This document shows positions 38,979 to 52,181 of a stretch of 64,000 nt of DNA, in pieces; position 1 is the first letter of the stretch; every line of letters starts with the position of its first letter. This stretch comes from Cercis canadensis (taxonomy: Eukaryota; Streptophyta; Magnoliopsida; Fabales; Fabaceae). The notes beneath the pieces are model-generated. The model was not told the DNA's origin. It saw only the letters and a list, made by a program, of their open reading frames with translations, and did no database searches. The position numbers were made by a program, and so were the translations under genes. The stretch covers positions 144,001 through 208,000 of the forward strand of contig QAOA01004497.1 in NCBI GenBank assembly GCA_003255065.1, read 5' to 3'.

Positions 38979-39125
38979 CTAAGAACCTTCTAGAAACGTC
39001 TCTAGAGAGCATTTAGGTACAAGGCTGAGCCAAACTTCGGGTCTAGTACTGTTGATGATTTCGTTCCCGACAAGGAGGTAACGGATTAAGGTTTTCGGAG
39101 AACCCCAAAGTCCGTTTCCAGCCAT
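38979..39125 (-). CDS. Possible 48-residue microprotein, unknown function
   Basis: Short intronless frame on the minus strand, beginning MAGNGLWGSPKTLIRYLLVG and ending in a TAG. Points in favour: ATGGC start context, a pyrimidine-rich stretch immediately upstream as in many plant leaders or a 3' splice site, and third codon positions and amino acid use that look coding compared with the AT-rich surroundings. There is no signal peptide and no match to the CLE, RTFL/DVL, IDA, CEP or PSY peptide families that I know. It could instead be the last exon of an unrecognised gene or a chance frame. No promoter was seen. Confidence 0.3.
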   Translation of the reverse strand: MAGNGLWGSPKTLIRYLLVGNEIINSTRPEVWLSLVPKCSLETFLEGS

Positions 39126-40002
39126 TCCTAGAGAGAGGAGAGAGAGAGAGAAATAAGAAGGTGGTGTATGTTTTTGGGCAGTGGGAAACAAACGTAAATA
39201 CATAAATTTTTTTGGATCAAAATATAATTAATTATTTATAGTTAATATTAAGTCATCGAATCTAAAGCGTACATGTGGCTTAATCTCAATTATTTATTAC
39301 CCTTTGCACCGGTGCGAATTTTCATCAATGAGTATTGTAGACTTGGCCAATAAATTATATATAACCAGAAGATTACATTTTGAACATGCAGAGCCTTAAA
39401 TCTAAATTCATATTGTGTTTAACATGTCTACTGATCCAAGTATAATTAAATATATCTAAAAGATAAACTAAAAAATTATGTGATTAATAGTAGTGCCATA
39501 CAACCATTCGATACAACAAATAAATGTTGAAATTTTTGTATTTAATTTTTCAATAAAAACATATGATTTTGACAACTTCAAATTAATCATGTACAATGTA
39601 AGTAATGTTTCCTCTTTTTTCCTTTTAAATAATTTTGATTGGAAAACTATGGCTGAGGAAGTGTCTTCCTTACTCAGCAAAGTATAAGCAACCACTAGAA
39701 GGTACCCAATGTTGATCAACCGTGGTCGCAATCTTATTGCTTCTTTTATATGCGTTTGTAGTTGGGTACTTGGATCCGATCTAACTGCTGGTTGTTAAAC
39801 AATCATGATTTTCATCATATCGCACATAAGCACTATCAAAAAATTAATACTAATAACGACGATGCCTATGCCTATGTTGAGGTCAGGTCTAACAAACTTC
39901 ATGTCTTATCTGCATAGTAACACAAGTGAATTATGAGTCGGGTTTGAATACTCAGACTCTAAATATCAAGTTAGGTTAATATTGAGTAGGTAGAATAATA
40001 AA

Positions 40003-40552
40003 GGCTTAATTACAATTTTGGTCCCCCTATTTTAATCACTTGAACGTTTTGGTCCTCCTTCTTTAAAAATGAACTATTGAGTCTCTCTATATTCATAAAA
40101 TGTACAAGTTTAGTCCATTTATCTTTAAGTCAAAATTCTTATGTTTATTTCAAGGTGTAAAGTTCTCTGATTCATAATCTCACCGTTCAGATTGAAGAGC
40201 TACGTCTTGTGAATCTTCCCATTAAATTTCAGCTCGATCCAACGGTGAATAAACCTAAATTTTTAGTTAGATGAAAATTTATGATTTTGGTATTTTGTAT
40301 TGAGTTTCATCGTTAGATTGAGCTCAAATTTAGTGAGGAGGTTCACAAGATGTAGCCCTTCAATCTGAACGGTGGAATTATGAATCAGAGAACTTTACAC
40401 CTTGAAATAAATCTAAGAATTTTGACTTAAAGATAAATGGACTAAACTTGTACATTTTATGAATATAAAGGGACTCAATAGTTCATTTTTAAATAAGGGG
40501 GACCAAAACGTTCAAGTGATTAAAATAGAGGGACCAAAATTATAATTAAACC
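40003..40552. mobile_element. Mutator-type foldback MITE, 550 bp, with perfect 9-bp target duplication
   Basis: Left end GGCTTAATTACAATTTTGGT; the reverse-complemented right end is GGTTTAATTATAATTTTGGT. The inverted match continues almost to the centre, so the element is one long hairpin with arms of about 250 bp. It is flanked on both sides by AATAATAAA (39994-40002 and 40553-40561), the 9-bp duplication expected of Mutator-like transposases. No coding capacity. The intact duplication and high arm identity indicate a fairly recent insertion. Confidence 0.9.
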
Positions 40553-42730
40553 AATAATAAATGAAAGGAGTCTAAAAAAAGTGATAATACTTGTGAGAAA
40601 AACATTATTTATTAAGACATTGAAGATATTTTGATAATTTGAGTAATTGAGCCAAAATGAGCCACAGGTAATTTGGGCCTTGATAATAGATATAGACAAA
40701 AAATAATAATATTAATATATAACAATTTATCATTAGTGTATTGGTCTTCGTCAAAATTTCTGTCAACATTAATGTTTTAAGAATGTGAAGAAAAATAAAA
40801 ATAAGAAAAAGGTGAGCTTTGAATTTGATGTTAGTTGATATCACGAACAACTATATAGGAGGATAGATAATCCCTAGTAATTTAGCTCATATATAGAAAC
40901 CATCTTTTTTTTTTTTTCCTTGAATGAGATAGCAACCATATTCATAACCCATTATTATTACTGGTATCCTGCAATTGTGATGGTTGTGCGAGATGAAAAT
41001 AATTTTACATAACTCTATTGAATTCTCACAAACTTTGTGTTGAAGGCCAAGATGAATTAGAGCAGGGCATGACTTACTAGTTTGATTTTGGAAAATTCGT
41101 ACCTACCTACCTCGAGTCAGAGTAAGTTTGCTCACTCACCAGTCACCACAAAGCCAAAGCTAAGAGTTGGTTGGTGAATTAGCGCTGCCATCTCTTTTTT
41201 GACTTAGTTTAGCAAATAGCCCCCATTCTATTTCACACTTCTTTGCCGAATTTCAAATATTTGGATAAGATAAAACATTGTTCAACTCAAACAATTTTAT
41301 TATATCACTAGTTGTAACTCGTGCAACTTACAGATAATTATTTAAATAAAAAAATTAAACTCATAAAAAGAAATAAAAGAAATAAAAAAAAATAGCATAA
41401 AAGAAAGAATAAGTACAATTGTTATTGATAACTTTACTCACACAAAAAAAAATTATTTTAAATTTATATAGTGGTTATTAATTATTTAAAATTATATTTT
41501 TTTTGACATGATTTAATATTATAAATTTAAAATTAAACAAAAATCATTACTCACTAGTCCGAACTTTCAACAGTTTTTTTTAGTAGCTAAGCATGTATTC
41601 TTTTTTTGAAGCATGCATTTTAATATTTTATTTTTTAAAATTTTGACTGCAATTTTGGGTTTGTTAAATATGTAATTGTTCTTGTATTACTTGGGTTTGA
41701 AAAGCCCACACATTATGAAATATTTATGCTCTCAAGTCTCATGTTACTTTGTAACTATTCTCTATTTTGGCGTAAATAATAATTATGTAATGAGAGATAA
41801 TTTTTCTACCTCAAATTTCTCATTTTAAATGAAAGTAAATTTATAAAATTTATTTAGAAAAGTAAATTAAAAATTATAATTCCTAAAATAATGAAAATTG
41901 AGAATTTACAAATTGAATCAAAGTACTACTCTTGCTTCTTGGTTTACCTCCTCTTTGACATGAACAAGAGTATGTGTTGGGTAGATAATTGGTTTGTTTG
42001 GTACGTAATTAAGAACACTAGCTCGCCTAACACGTGCAAATATTTTAAAGCAGACAGTGTCCACTCTAATCTAATAAAATCTAAATTTATAACATGAACA
42101 GAGGTAGTGCCGCATAGAATACAACAGGGGAAATCTATTGAAGAAAGAAAGGTCTTTGGCGGACAAACAAAAAAATCAGGTTTAGAAGACAAAATTGTCC
42201 AGAAATTAAAAAAAAATAAAATTGTATATATACCCAATACCAATGTCTTATTACTTAAATTACTAAAATACCCTCTATGCCTCTATAAATATGACTTTTC
42301 AAACATGTATTATCACTTTTTAGACTCTCTTTATTTATTACTTAATCTACTCAAGATCGACTTAACTTAATTTTTAGAGTTTAAGTATTTTTAACCAGGT
42401 CATTCGCTCAATCAGCCGACCTACCAATATTTGATCTAACCTCAACACAAACATCGTCATAAATGAAGAAAATAAAGCGAACAAGTAAGAAATATGTACA
42501 TAAGGAACACAATCGCTTCTTAGAAATGGTTCCTCCTAGTTCTACATTCATCTCAATGCTGCAGCTACGATTTTCATGTGTCAATTTCAGAAGAAACTCG
42601 TTACTTAATTACTTAGTTTATTATGCCTAAAAATATCACTATGTCTAATTTTTTTTTCCTTGGTAGTACACTATCTAGACTTCGAGGCCTTCACATGCTG
42701 CTATTGCTTATGTAACTATTTTTGAAAGAA

Positions 42731-42938
42731 GGTTTTTTTTAGATACTTTTAGTATTTATGTAGTATATTACATAAAAATAGTGAATATGTGAATGACATG
42801 TGTATAAGTTAATTATTTTTAAGTTTATTTGAAAAAATAAGATAAATTTTATTTATATATAATAAAATATAAAAATTACGTATACTTATTACGTCAGTGT
42901 AATATGGTATACTCATGTAATATCATAAAATCTCCGTT
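42731..42938 (+). repeat. Dispersed repeat, copy B
   Basis: Second copy of the repeat at 37009-37190. This copy is slightly longer and partly self-complementary (GTAATATCAT / ATGTAGTATATTACAT), which suggests a MITE. Confidence 0.5.
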
Positions 42939-43731
42939 TTTAAAATAGTGAGAAATAAAGAATGAGGACTCTGTTTGTCAAATCATCAAGGCAATAGTTA
43001 TAAAATTTCTGCAGATCAATTGCAAAAGAGGTCCATAATTCATTAACAGAAACCCCACTAATGCAATTAGCCATACCTTGCTTACTAATCGTACAATCAT
43101 TCTCAGAATTGTTTCATCTTAAACTTTTTTTTTATTTTTTTAAATAAGAAGTGGGAAGCTCTGTTCTTAAAATCAATTAATGTATAACAATAAAGTAGAA
43201 GAGAGATTAAATGATTTATAATCGAGTATTATTGAGATTATCCATAAAATTTATAAATTTTATGTTCAAATATAAAATTATAGTAAAAAATATTAAAAAA
43301 TATTAAAGAGTCTATTAACATAAAAAAAATACAATTATGTGAAAGGCTATTTATTTATTTATTTAGCCCATAGAATATGATCCCTCAATATGTACAATAC
43401 TATAGCGAATAGCTAATTTGATTAAAGTATAAACCTAATGTTCAGTGTTCACCTCTATTCACCCATTTTGAAAAAAAAAAAAAAACCAACAACGTCAAGA
43501 GAATAAACTAGGGAGAAGGGGGAATGGCCCAAAAAGAAAAAAACCAAAAAGCAAGAGAACAAAGATGCCAAACGACACCCAATCATGCCGTTTGGTATAG
43601 AATTCGAAACGCCCCGACCATCTTTTACACGACAGATCTGCAGATCGGAGACCTTCGTTCTCTAACAAAGTCTGAGCTATCTCCTCCACTCTGTCGCCGC
43701 TGTCTCATTGGACCGCCGTCGACGACCAGTC

Positions 43732-43952
43732 GGTAAATTCAGATTTCCTTTCTGTTTCATTTCTCTGCCTCTTTCTCTCTGGTCACAGAGGTGGAGTCTC
43801 TCTCCAATCTCTCGGCTTCTCACTCTCTCCACAGAGATGAGTCTGCGTGAGTGTTCAGCGCAATTTCGAAATGCCTGACACTTTGGAGGTCGATATCCAA
43901 ACCAGACATATAAATTACGCTCTCGTTGAAATTATAAATTTCGAATTTCGTA
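43732..43952 (+). other. Probable 5'-UTR intron of SRPRB
   Basis: A donor-like CAGTCG/GTAAATTC at 43731/43732 and an acceptor-like TTTCGTAG/GACC ending at 43952, six bases before the ATG. Predicted from splice signals only. Confidence 0.4.
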
Positions 43953-43958
43953 GGACCA

Positions 43959-46494
43959 ATGGATGAATTTGAGCAATGGAAGGAACAATTAGCTCACTGG
44001 TGGCGTCTGGGGTTGGAGTATCTTCATCAGGTTCCCCCTACTCAGCTCTACGCTGCTGTTGCTGTTTTGGTCTTTACGACCTTGCTACTTCTATCAAGTA
44101 AGTCGTCACATTGTTATATTCATACCTTATTTCCTGTTCATTTTTTGTATAGGTCATGTAATTTGGGGGTTTTTGTATGGTTGGCTTCAGGTTTGTTGTT
44201 GCTCATTTTGATTTTATTCAGATAATTTGTTAATAGTTTTGTTCTGCTTTATGTTTAGTTCGGTTGTTCAAACGTGCAAAGTCTAATACCATTGTGTTGA
44301 CGGGGCTTACTGGAAGTGGAAAAACTGTTCTATTCTATCAAGTAAGCTTCAATTTTATTCTTGGTTTCGTACTTATAATAATATTAACTGCTCAATTCAG
44401 TGTAGTAGGTTAGTGCACTTGCTTGGGATTACATTTTCTTTTCACTTATTCTTCATGGGTCGAAATTTTTCTTAAGTTCATATTCATTGTATGCGGCTAT
44501 ATGTCTATTCCTATTTGGCATTTATTCGTGAATGATGTTTAATGGGTATGGCTAAGCTATAGGCAAGAGCGCTTGAAAGAAACACCAGCTACTCTCTGTT
44601 AAAGCCCGAATATATGTCATGGCATCCTGTTGTTTAAAGGGGGTGACCAGAAGATAATTATGGTTTATGAATAGATAAATTCTTAGGTATGACACTTTGA
44701 GAGTTTAGGTCGTTGCTGTTTAGTTTTAGCATGCACAACCTTGATTGTTAATTGTAAATATGATTAGACCAAATATTGCGTCTGCAACAACTGAAGAGTC
44801 ATGGTTAGGTGGATGTTGAAAAATTGAAAACATCTTAATCTTATTAGATTTTTAGGTGCCATTAAATGGTTAGATATAATTTGTCTTCTGGGGAAGTATA
44901 CGATTTCATTCTATTCACTCATTTAGTTTATCATCTCTTTTCAAGTTTGAGATTAATTGATTGCCTTTCACCTCTCATATAAAGATACACATAAGTAAAC
45001 TGTCAAGAATCTGCATTTTCCTCATAATGTTTATGACATACTTTTTTCCTAATGTCAGCTTAAGGATGGATCTTCCCATCAGGGTACTGTTACATCAATG
45101 GAACCTAATGAGGGCACTTTTGTTCTTCATTCTGAAACGACAAAGGTAATGTTTGGCCTCTTGCATCAAATATGCATGAACAAACACATTTGAACATTGC
45201 ATAATTTTGCTTATCATTCCCCATAAAAAGGGTCCTTTACCTCCTTTTCCCTCTCCCCCCCCCCCCCCTCCTCCGCGGTCTTATGTTGGAATGTCAAATT
45301 AGTTGAACTTATCCCTATCTTATTTTTTCTTAATTGTTTGTTTGTTGAATGTTGATGGAATACTCACACTGGAACAAACCTGGCTCATGTTACTTTGACA
45401 GAAAGGCAAGATCAAACCTGTTCATGTTGTTGATGTTCCTGGGCATTCTCGTCTTCGACCCAAACTGGATGAGTACTTGCCTCAAGCAGCTGGCATAGTT
45501 TTTGTGGTTGATGCTTTGGAATTCTTACCTAACTGCCGTGCTGCTTCAGAGTAAATACCTCATGCCTCCTAAGTCCTCATTCTACATTGTGTATTATGTT
45601 TTCCTACATTTGGTTGTTGCTACACTAGCATCATTTTAAGAAGTGTTTTACCCTTTTTTGGTCATATTAGTGGTGAACCAGTGATAAGCTATTGGCAGCA
45701 AAAACAAAATAACTAACCCTTTTCCCTCGATTGCTGGGGAAGAAGGGTATTGGTATCAGCGTCCACCAGAAGTCTAATACGTTCTTGCTTTATTTTTTGA
45801 AAGGTACCTGTATGATATTTTGACGAAGGGAAGTGTTGTGAGGAAGAAGATCCCACTGCTTATTCTCTGTAACAAAACAGACAAAGTCACTGCTCATACC
45901 AAGGAGTTTATCCGCAGACAGTTGGAGAAGGAAATGTATGCTTTCAAGTCCCAAAATCTCTCATCTCTATGTATTTGATCTTTCATCAATATCTTTATTA
46001 TTGCATATTATCATAAGCTGTTGATGTTTAATACAGCTATCTCATGCACTTTTTCCTTCACAGTAAACCTCCCTTACCCCAAGTTGTAGTAGATGGAATT
46101 TTTTTTGTTCTCGTGGAAGAGAGGGCAAAGGATTTTGCTTCGTTGTTTCATAGACATTCAAGTGCTTTCAATCTTTCTAGCTTCTTCCACAAAATTATTT
46201 ACTTACACTCTGAATAACCGACTGATTTGTAAATGTATGTAGATTTTAGTCAACGTGTGATGTGTATTCTTTTTATCTGTCAATTCTATTTTTGACCTTT
46301 ACAGTGATAAATTACGGGCATCAAGAAGTGCAATATCAGATGCTGACATTGCGAATGAGTTCACCCTTGGAGTACCTGGAGAACCATTTTCTTTTTCCCA
46401 GTGCAACAACAAAGTTACAACCGCTGAAGCTTCTGGTTTGACTGGGGAGATATCACAGTTGGAACAGTTTATCAGAGAAAACGTACAGACCTAG
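43959..46494 (+). CDS. SRPRB: Signal recognition particle receptor subunit beta
   Basis: Six exons: 43959-44097, 44259-44341, 45059-45145, 45402-45550, 45804-45935, 46305-46494. All are GT-AG and join in frame to 259 residues, as expected for plant SR-beta. The N-terminal membrane anchor is at about 30-47 (AAVAVLVFTTLLLLSS), followed by an Arf-like GTPase domain. G1 is GLTGSGKT at 62-69, the G3 region DVPGH at 114-118 and G4 NKTD at 176-179. The protein anchors the SRP receptor alpha subunit in the endoplasmic reticulum membrane and regulates, by GTP binding, handover of ribosome-nascent chain complexes to the translocon. The start Met (MDEFEQWKEQL) is the first in frame after the predicted leader intron. 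A poly-C tract at about 45255-45268 lies within intron 3. Converges on the membrane protein gene downstream. Confidence 0.96.
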
Positions 46495-47645
46495 CTGGAG
46501 ATCATGTATGATCTTTCAGATCTTTATTGAACTTGTTATGGAAGCTGGCTTGGCTTTTTCCTTTAGTTGTTCTTAGAACTCAAAGAAGCCTGTGTCAGTT
46601 CTTTTTTTGAAATTGGCAAAAGAGAAGGGAAGGGGGAAAATAGAGGAGCTTGAAAATAGGCTGGTAAAGAAGTAGGGATCTCTATGTGGGGATTAATGAG
46701 GATCTAGATTATGGAACTCCTGGTGTATGGTGGATTACATTGATTCAACTGATTGCATCACTACCTGCATTTGGATTATTTCTCAAGTATCAACTCAGGA
46801 TTTTTGGGCATGTAACATCTCATTTAACAGCGCCATGGCAAGGGTTCCAACCACTTGTGTGGATGGCCCAAAAGTTAGAAAAAAAGAAAAAAACTGGTGT
46901 GGTGGTTCTATATTTCATCCTTTTATCATGATTTTCCTATTGACTACAACCATTTGCCATATAATTAACTCTTGCAGCATTGCCCTTTGTAGCCTTGCAT
47001 TCATTTTGCATATAAAAAGGAAATTTACTTTAAAAAAAATGATAGGACTTAGGAGTGCTATAAGCCTATAATAGGTAAAATTGAGAATGACAAAAGAATT
47101 TTTTTTTCGTACAGTAATTTTTGATCTTTTGTTGTTTTGATTTGTTTAATATGAAAGAGCCTCACTAGAAACAGTTATACGTTTGGAGAGAGGCAAAAGA
47201 CGAAAAGAACAAAATTTAATAATTATTTAATGAAAACCTTTCACCGCTGCTATTTAACTTAGTGGTAATATAATGACAGAAATGAAGTAAAGGAATGAAA
47301 TACGTAAGCAGAAAAATCTCTGTATATAATCTACCACATGAGATGTAATTTACTTTTCCAAATGATATCAGATTGGGAAAAAAACACGAAGCATTTACAA
47401 AAGTATAAGACATCATAATCATGAAGTCTATCGGACCACTTTTATTAATTCAATCATAACACTTAAATATAAACTCCTAACCCCAGAATTGCCCCCACAG
47501 AAAAAATGGCACACTCCTCTAGAGTCTAAACACATTCTTTTCTTTCCTTTTTTTTTTGGGCAGCTAGTATTAACAATTCTGTTCTTCAACATGCTGCTAG
47601 GATATGGGTTGCCTGGTGACGTGATTAAAATTGTAGAATGTGTTA
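46495..47645. other. Convergent 3' region between SRPRB and the membrane protein gene
   Basis: No coding gene seen. It should contain the 3' UTRs of both convergent genes. Confidence 0.5.
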
Positions 47646-50600
47646 TCACCGTACAAACTGACAGGACTCTGGAAATGATCTTGAAAACCACAAATGCTTC
47701 AACCTCACTATTAAAGCAAAGATGCCATAGCATGGAATATGCAGCAAACCCACAGCTACGTACCTAAAAGTCCATCGTGACAAGAGATATATAAGATCAT
47801 TTGAACAAGCACACTCATTTTACTATGATTCATCTCATATCCAATTGCCGCAATTAGTAACAGTTAAAAAAAACATGCAATATCAGCAAATTACCATAAG
47901 GGCGCATAAGGGGATGACAAGTCAAGGAAAGGGTAAGGCCACCTGGAACAAAAGTTAGCAAATTATATACAGTGACATAATCTTGTTGATCAAATAGATA
48001 TAACCTAAGAAGTGATGCAGAGTTTTACCATAAACTAACAAAAACATGGATGATCCACTGAAAGATAACAAATATAGCCGTCCACAAGACAAAATATGCA
48101 AACCGAAATAGTGGGAACCTCTGCACATGTTAACAGGAAATAGTTATAAGTTTGGGCTTTGTAATCAAGGAAAATCTAAACCATTGAAAACCAAACTCAC
48201 CAAGCAATTCAATGACGTGTCACCAAGGAGGAAAACAGCGTTAATGGAGTGCATACAAAAAATTAACTGCGATTGAAAATTGCACACATTTTCAGATGAA
48301 AAAAAAAATATATATATATATATCTTAGGGTAGCGAAAGAATCAACCTATTTATGAAGAGTGATGTAATACATATACATATACATACACATTCACCTTTC
48401 CTCGGCCTGATTTGCTTGATCATAAATAAGATTGTTTCAGACAAAGACATCGCGGACCACATGCTTCATGTGGTAGTCGACGTTTAGAAGATGATGGAAA
48501 GCACCAAAATTATGCTTTGATGTAGATTGCATTTTCGAAATGAATCTCACAAAAATAAAAGACAATGTAATATGAAAGCAAAATTCAAGCACTGCTCTCC
48601 CAAATTTAAGAAAAATTCAGTTGCTTTAATGGATGAGTTGCAATGTGGTGAGGAAACCCAGTACTAACTTTGATATTCCATGTAATTGTCCAAATTAATT
48701 TTGATTTCACTACTACAAAGGTCAAACCCCTTCCATTTATAATGTTTTCTTTATACTAAACATGAAACTTCTCTCCTAAAAGATAAATGATCAGCCAGGA
48801 AAAATATTAATTGTACTTACATAATCCAGACTGTAATCTTTAGCTGTCAGAAATGGATATATGATGAGCCAGAATACACAGTCAGTGAGCACCACGGCAC
48901 CTGCACACATCTATATATTTGAAAGAAAATGGTAAAAGAAAATCAATAGCTTGTCTTTGAAATTTGATATAAAATATCTGACATTGTCTAAATGCAGTTA
49001 ATTACACAATGAAAAACCAAAATGCATTACATATAATTCAGTGTTTAATCAATAATTGGAAAGTGCGCAAGAAGCATAAAAAGACATCTTAGGAACACAT
49101 GACTGTAAGGTAGAGACGATGCCAGTTAAGGATTGTGACTATCTAAAATGTCTAAACGAAGTTTCTCAAATTCGTTTTCCAACCAAGAAGGCCTGAATAG
49201 ATATCTGCTAGTATTGTTGTGATTAACTGTGGACACAGAAACATGCTTGTAAGGCACCTAGGAAAAGCCATCAAGGATAAAGTTATCTAGCGTCCCACTT
49301 TTTCAATGGTATGAAGCATGGTAGCCTTCCATCTCAAACTTTTCCCTGCTAATCATTTAGCAACCATTAAGTATCCTAAATCACTTCCTAATTCACATAC
49401 TTTTCTCTGCTTCAAAACTGCTCCTTTCAACCGTATCCAATTGTTTCTTTTACAAAGAAAATATTGAACAAGAAGAGAGTTACATGTCTTGACCACACAA
49501 AAGTTGTTAAGGGATAAATATATGGGCATATTAGCTGCTGTCATAGATAAAATACAGCTTGGACACTGGACTAATTGAAAATAAACATCTCATTTATCAA
49601 AAATCTATAGCAACTAAAACCAGGAAATGCTACCTGAAAAATTATTTGAAAAGTATAACCCCATACACCAGCAGTTTTCCGAGCATACGGTTCCCCATGG
49701 GCATCTGAACTCTTGGGCAGGTTAGGTATATCTACACTCCCGCCAAGAACAGGAGCTACATAAGTCCCCTGTTCTGCATCTAAATGAGCACGGTTGGTCA
49801 TGTCGCCCTCCAATTTATAGTGATGTATGAAACATCCATATATGGAAAAAGATGATCCAAACTGCCAGTGAAATTAAGAGCTTAAGTAACTTAGAGATGA
49901 TATGAACTAAATACATAAAAAAGGGTAGGTTCGATTATTTTCTCTCAGGATCTGAACCTGTAAGTTGTACTAAACATGTTATAATTTAAGTAGTCCAAAC
50001 TCTAACGAACAAAACTTAATAAATACTGTATCATCCTACGAGTTTTTACTACAATATAATAAAGAATCGGCAGAAGAGTTACAGATGTCAAGTGTTTACC
50101 CCAAAGTAAATAGTGACCAAAGTAAAGGTCCACCTGTTAAGCACAAGAAAGAAGCATAATTAGGCCATCAGCATATTTATAATCAGGCGAGCTTGTTATG
50201 AAAACAGTGTCTTATTCTAACAATCAATCCCCCTGTTCCTTATTCTTTTATGGTTCAGTGAGTATTGAAAACACTAATACATGCCAAGCTACTGGGATAA
50301 GCACATTCATTTGTAACAAAGGGTCTCCTTGCTAACATAATAATCCTATCTAAGTATACTGGAAAGCAGTTATTATTCAAATATCCTAAAAGTTAATCTA
50401 AAAATAATATATACGAATAGATTAAAAAAGTAGTTACTAAGTGTCTTGCTAGCTTTCCGGTTGAGGTGACAATGAAATAAGGACAAGCACAAATTAAGGA
50501 TATGAAACAATAAAGAAATAATAAAGAAAAAAACATGCCATATAAGTTTATGAAACATCTGCAGTGTTTGTTATTTCAAGGCTTCAAGCAAGTATCTGTA

Positions 50601-51043
50601 TACCTTGTTTAGTCCGGCTTATCATTGAATAGATGCACAAGACTGGAATATACAGATAAATGAGACTATGCTTACTGAGTGTAGAAGTAAAATATGCCAC
50701 CTCCATCGGCAACCACATTGGCGATGAGCAATGCCAAAAGCACAACAAAAGCGATTATTCTAAAAGCAAGAAGCCAAGCAGGATGAATCCCTTTAAGGCA
50801 TGTCTTCCATTCTTCATCCTCATATAATGATCCAGCTGCTTCTCGCTGATTTTCTCCTCTCTCGCGTCTTGATTTATTGAATCCTTCATTCTTCCATATT
50901 AAGAAAGCTGATAGAACCATAGACGATAAAATCCACAGTGCACATAGTAAGAACCTCCAGTTCAACCAATAACTTGGGATAGTAGTATCTGTAGTCATGG
51001 TGGGTTGCCAAGTATGGCCTGAGGATCCTGTCAAGAAACCCAT
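47646..51043 (-). CDS. Uncharacterised plant multi-pass transmembrane protein (At1g10660/At5g62960-like)
   Basis: Eight exons on the minus strand: 51043-50676, 50133-50100, 49861-49634, 48910-48821, 48266-48201, 48120-48029, 47942-47895, 47763-47646. All splice GT-AG in frame to 347 residues. About seven hydrophobic segments are visible (about 30-50, 89-111, 124-145, 211-231, 241-256, 268-292, 310-330), with a polar cytosolic-type stretch at 51-85 and another at 150-200. Motifs I associate with the family are SYWLNWRF near the start, [22 protein letters not shown] and [18 protein letters not shown]. The start [16 protein letters not shown] is chosen by family resemblance; the same frame stays open for 38 codons upstream, but that part is unlike the family. 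Function is unknown. I recall that Arabidopsis At1g10660 neighbours ACLA-1, which would agree with this locus. Confidence 0.85.
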
Positions 51044-51159
51044 TAGTGACTTATATTTGCTCCTGTGGATATGTGTTCCTTGTTTATTTCTTAGAGCCCC
51101 TAAAAATTCAGTTGAACCCAGAGACCTCCCAAGTATGCATGAGTGATAGGGAGACAAAG

Positions 51160-52147
51160 TTTATGAGAAACAGTTGAGATAAAGATAATTTTAACGGAAA
51201 TTATTCAAGTGGAGAATTAGGGGAGAGAAAGAAAGACTACATTAACAGCAGCGAGAAAATTATCCCTGCCAACATATAAAATGAAAGCAAAAGAGGTTTT
51301 TGGTACTTGAGTACGTTTACATGATAAAGAAGAAAGGAGTAAATAGACATCTAGTTGCCCAGATGAATTTTGGGGAAGAAATGAGAAATAGTCAAGAGCA
51401 TCTAAATTAACTCAGTTCCAACAACCACAACAGCAAAAATGGGAACTTCAAAATATTCTAAACAAACTTCACAAAGTTAACCAAAACCCAACATGGTTGA
51501 AGATGGGTACGAATTCCACCAGGAACAAAATTATGCATCCAGAAAAGTCAAACTAACAATCCAGGAATACAGTTTTTCTATGATTCTTCCTGTTAAGAAT
51601 ATAGAAATTGAAGTTGAAGAGACAAGAAACAATACTGAAACTCATAGTCATATATAACAAGCTTGTTCATTAATCCATCAAGCAAACTCAGATTCCTTCC
51701 TTAAGATGGGTTTCACCCAAAGTGCCAAAAGTTCATTACTTCATTAAAACGAAGGGGAAAAAAAACAACGATTCCAAATGGAAAAGAGAAAGGCGTAGAA
51801 CACTCACTGTTCACAAACAAAATTCAGAGGGTAAAGGCGTCACTGTGAAAGAAGATGCTTTGCTTCACCCTTTTATTTGGGTACACGAAGGAGAAAGGTA
51901 GAGACTAGAGAGAGACACTGAGGTTGTGGGAACAGTTTAAACCCAATGAACCTTTCCTCTTAGGAGAAGAGCAAATGCTTCGGCTTTGGTGGCTGATCCC
52001 AATTGCTGGGATCATAGAAGATTCAGTTTACGAGAGAAAACACAACACGCTTTTCCTCTATACATGTATTTCTTATGTTTATTTTATGGCAAATTTTACG
52101 CTTGTGTCATTGGGTCATTGCGTGTTTGTCATGTAACTGACGTGTTT

Positions 52148-52181
<34 letters not shown>

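Larger units (their letters stand above)
36660..43580. other. Intergenic interval between ACLA and SRPRB
   Basis: Divergently flanked 7-kb region. Contents are a dispersed repeat pair (37.01-37.19 and 42.73-42.94 kb), N gaps in homopolymers at 37489 and 38699, a possible microprotein frame at 38979-39125 and a complete Mutator-type MITE at 40003-40552. The other short reading frames look random. Confidence 0.5.

Noticed and set aside
42107..42370. 87-codon frame in the ACLA-SRPRB interval
   Set aside because: Low-complexity AT-driven composition, overlaps an opposite-strand frame of similar length, and has no homology that I recognise.
47428..47733. 101-codon minus-strand frame at the 3' end of the membrane protein gene
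   Set aside because: Overlaps exon 8 in a different reading frame; the true frame continues the conserved [19 protein letters not shown] segment and stops at 47646.
51044..51157. 38-codon N-terminal extension of the membrane protein
   Set aside because: In frame, but unlike the family; the Met at 51043 ([16 protein letters not shown]) fits the usual start. The upstream ATG would also lie in what appears to be the leader.
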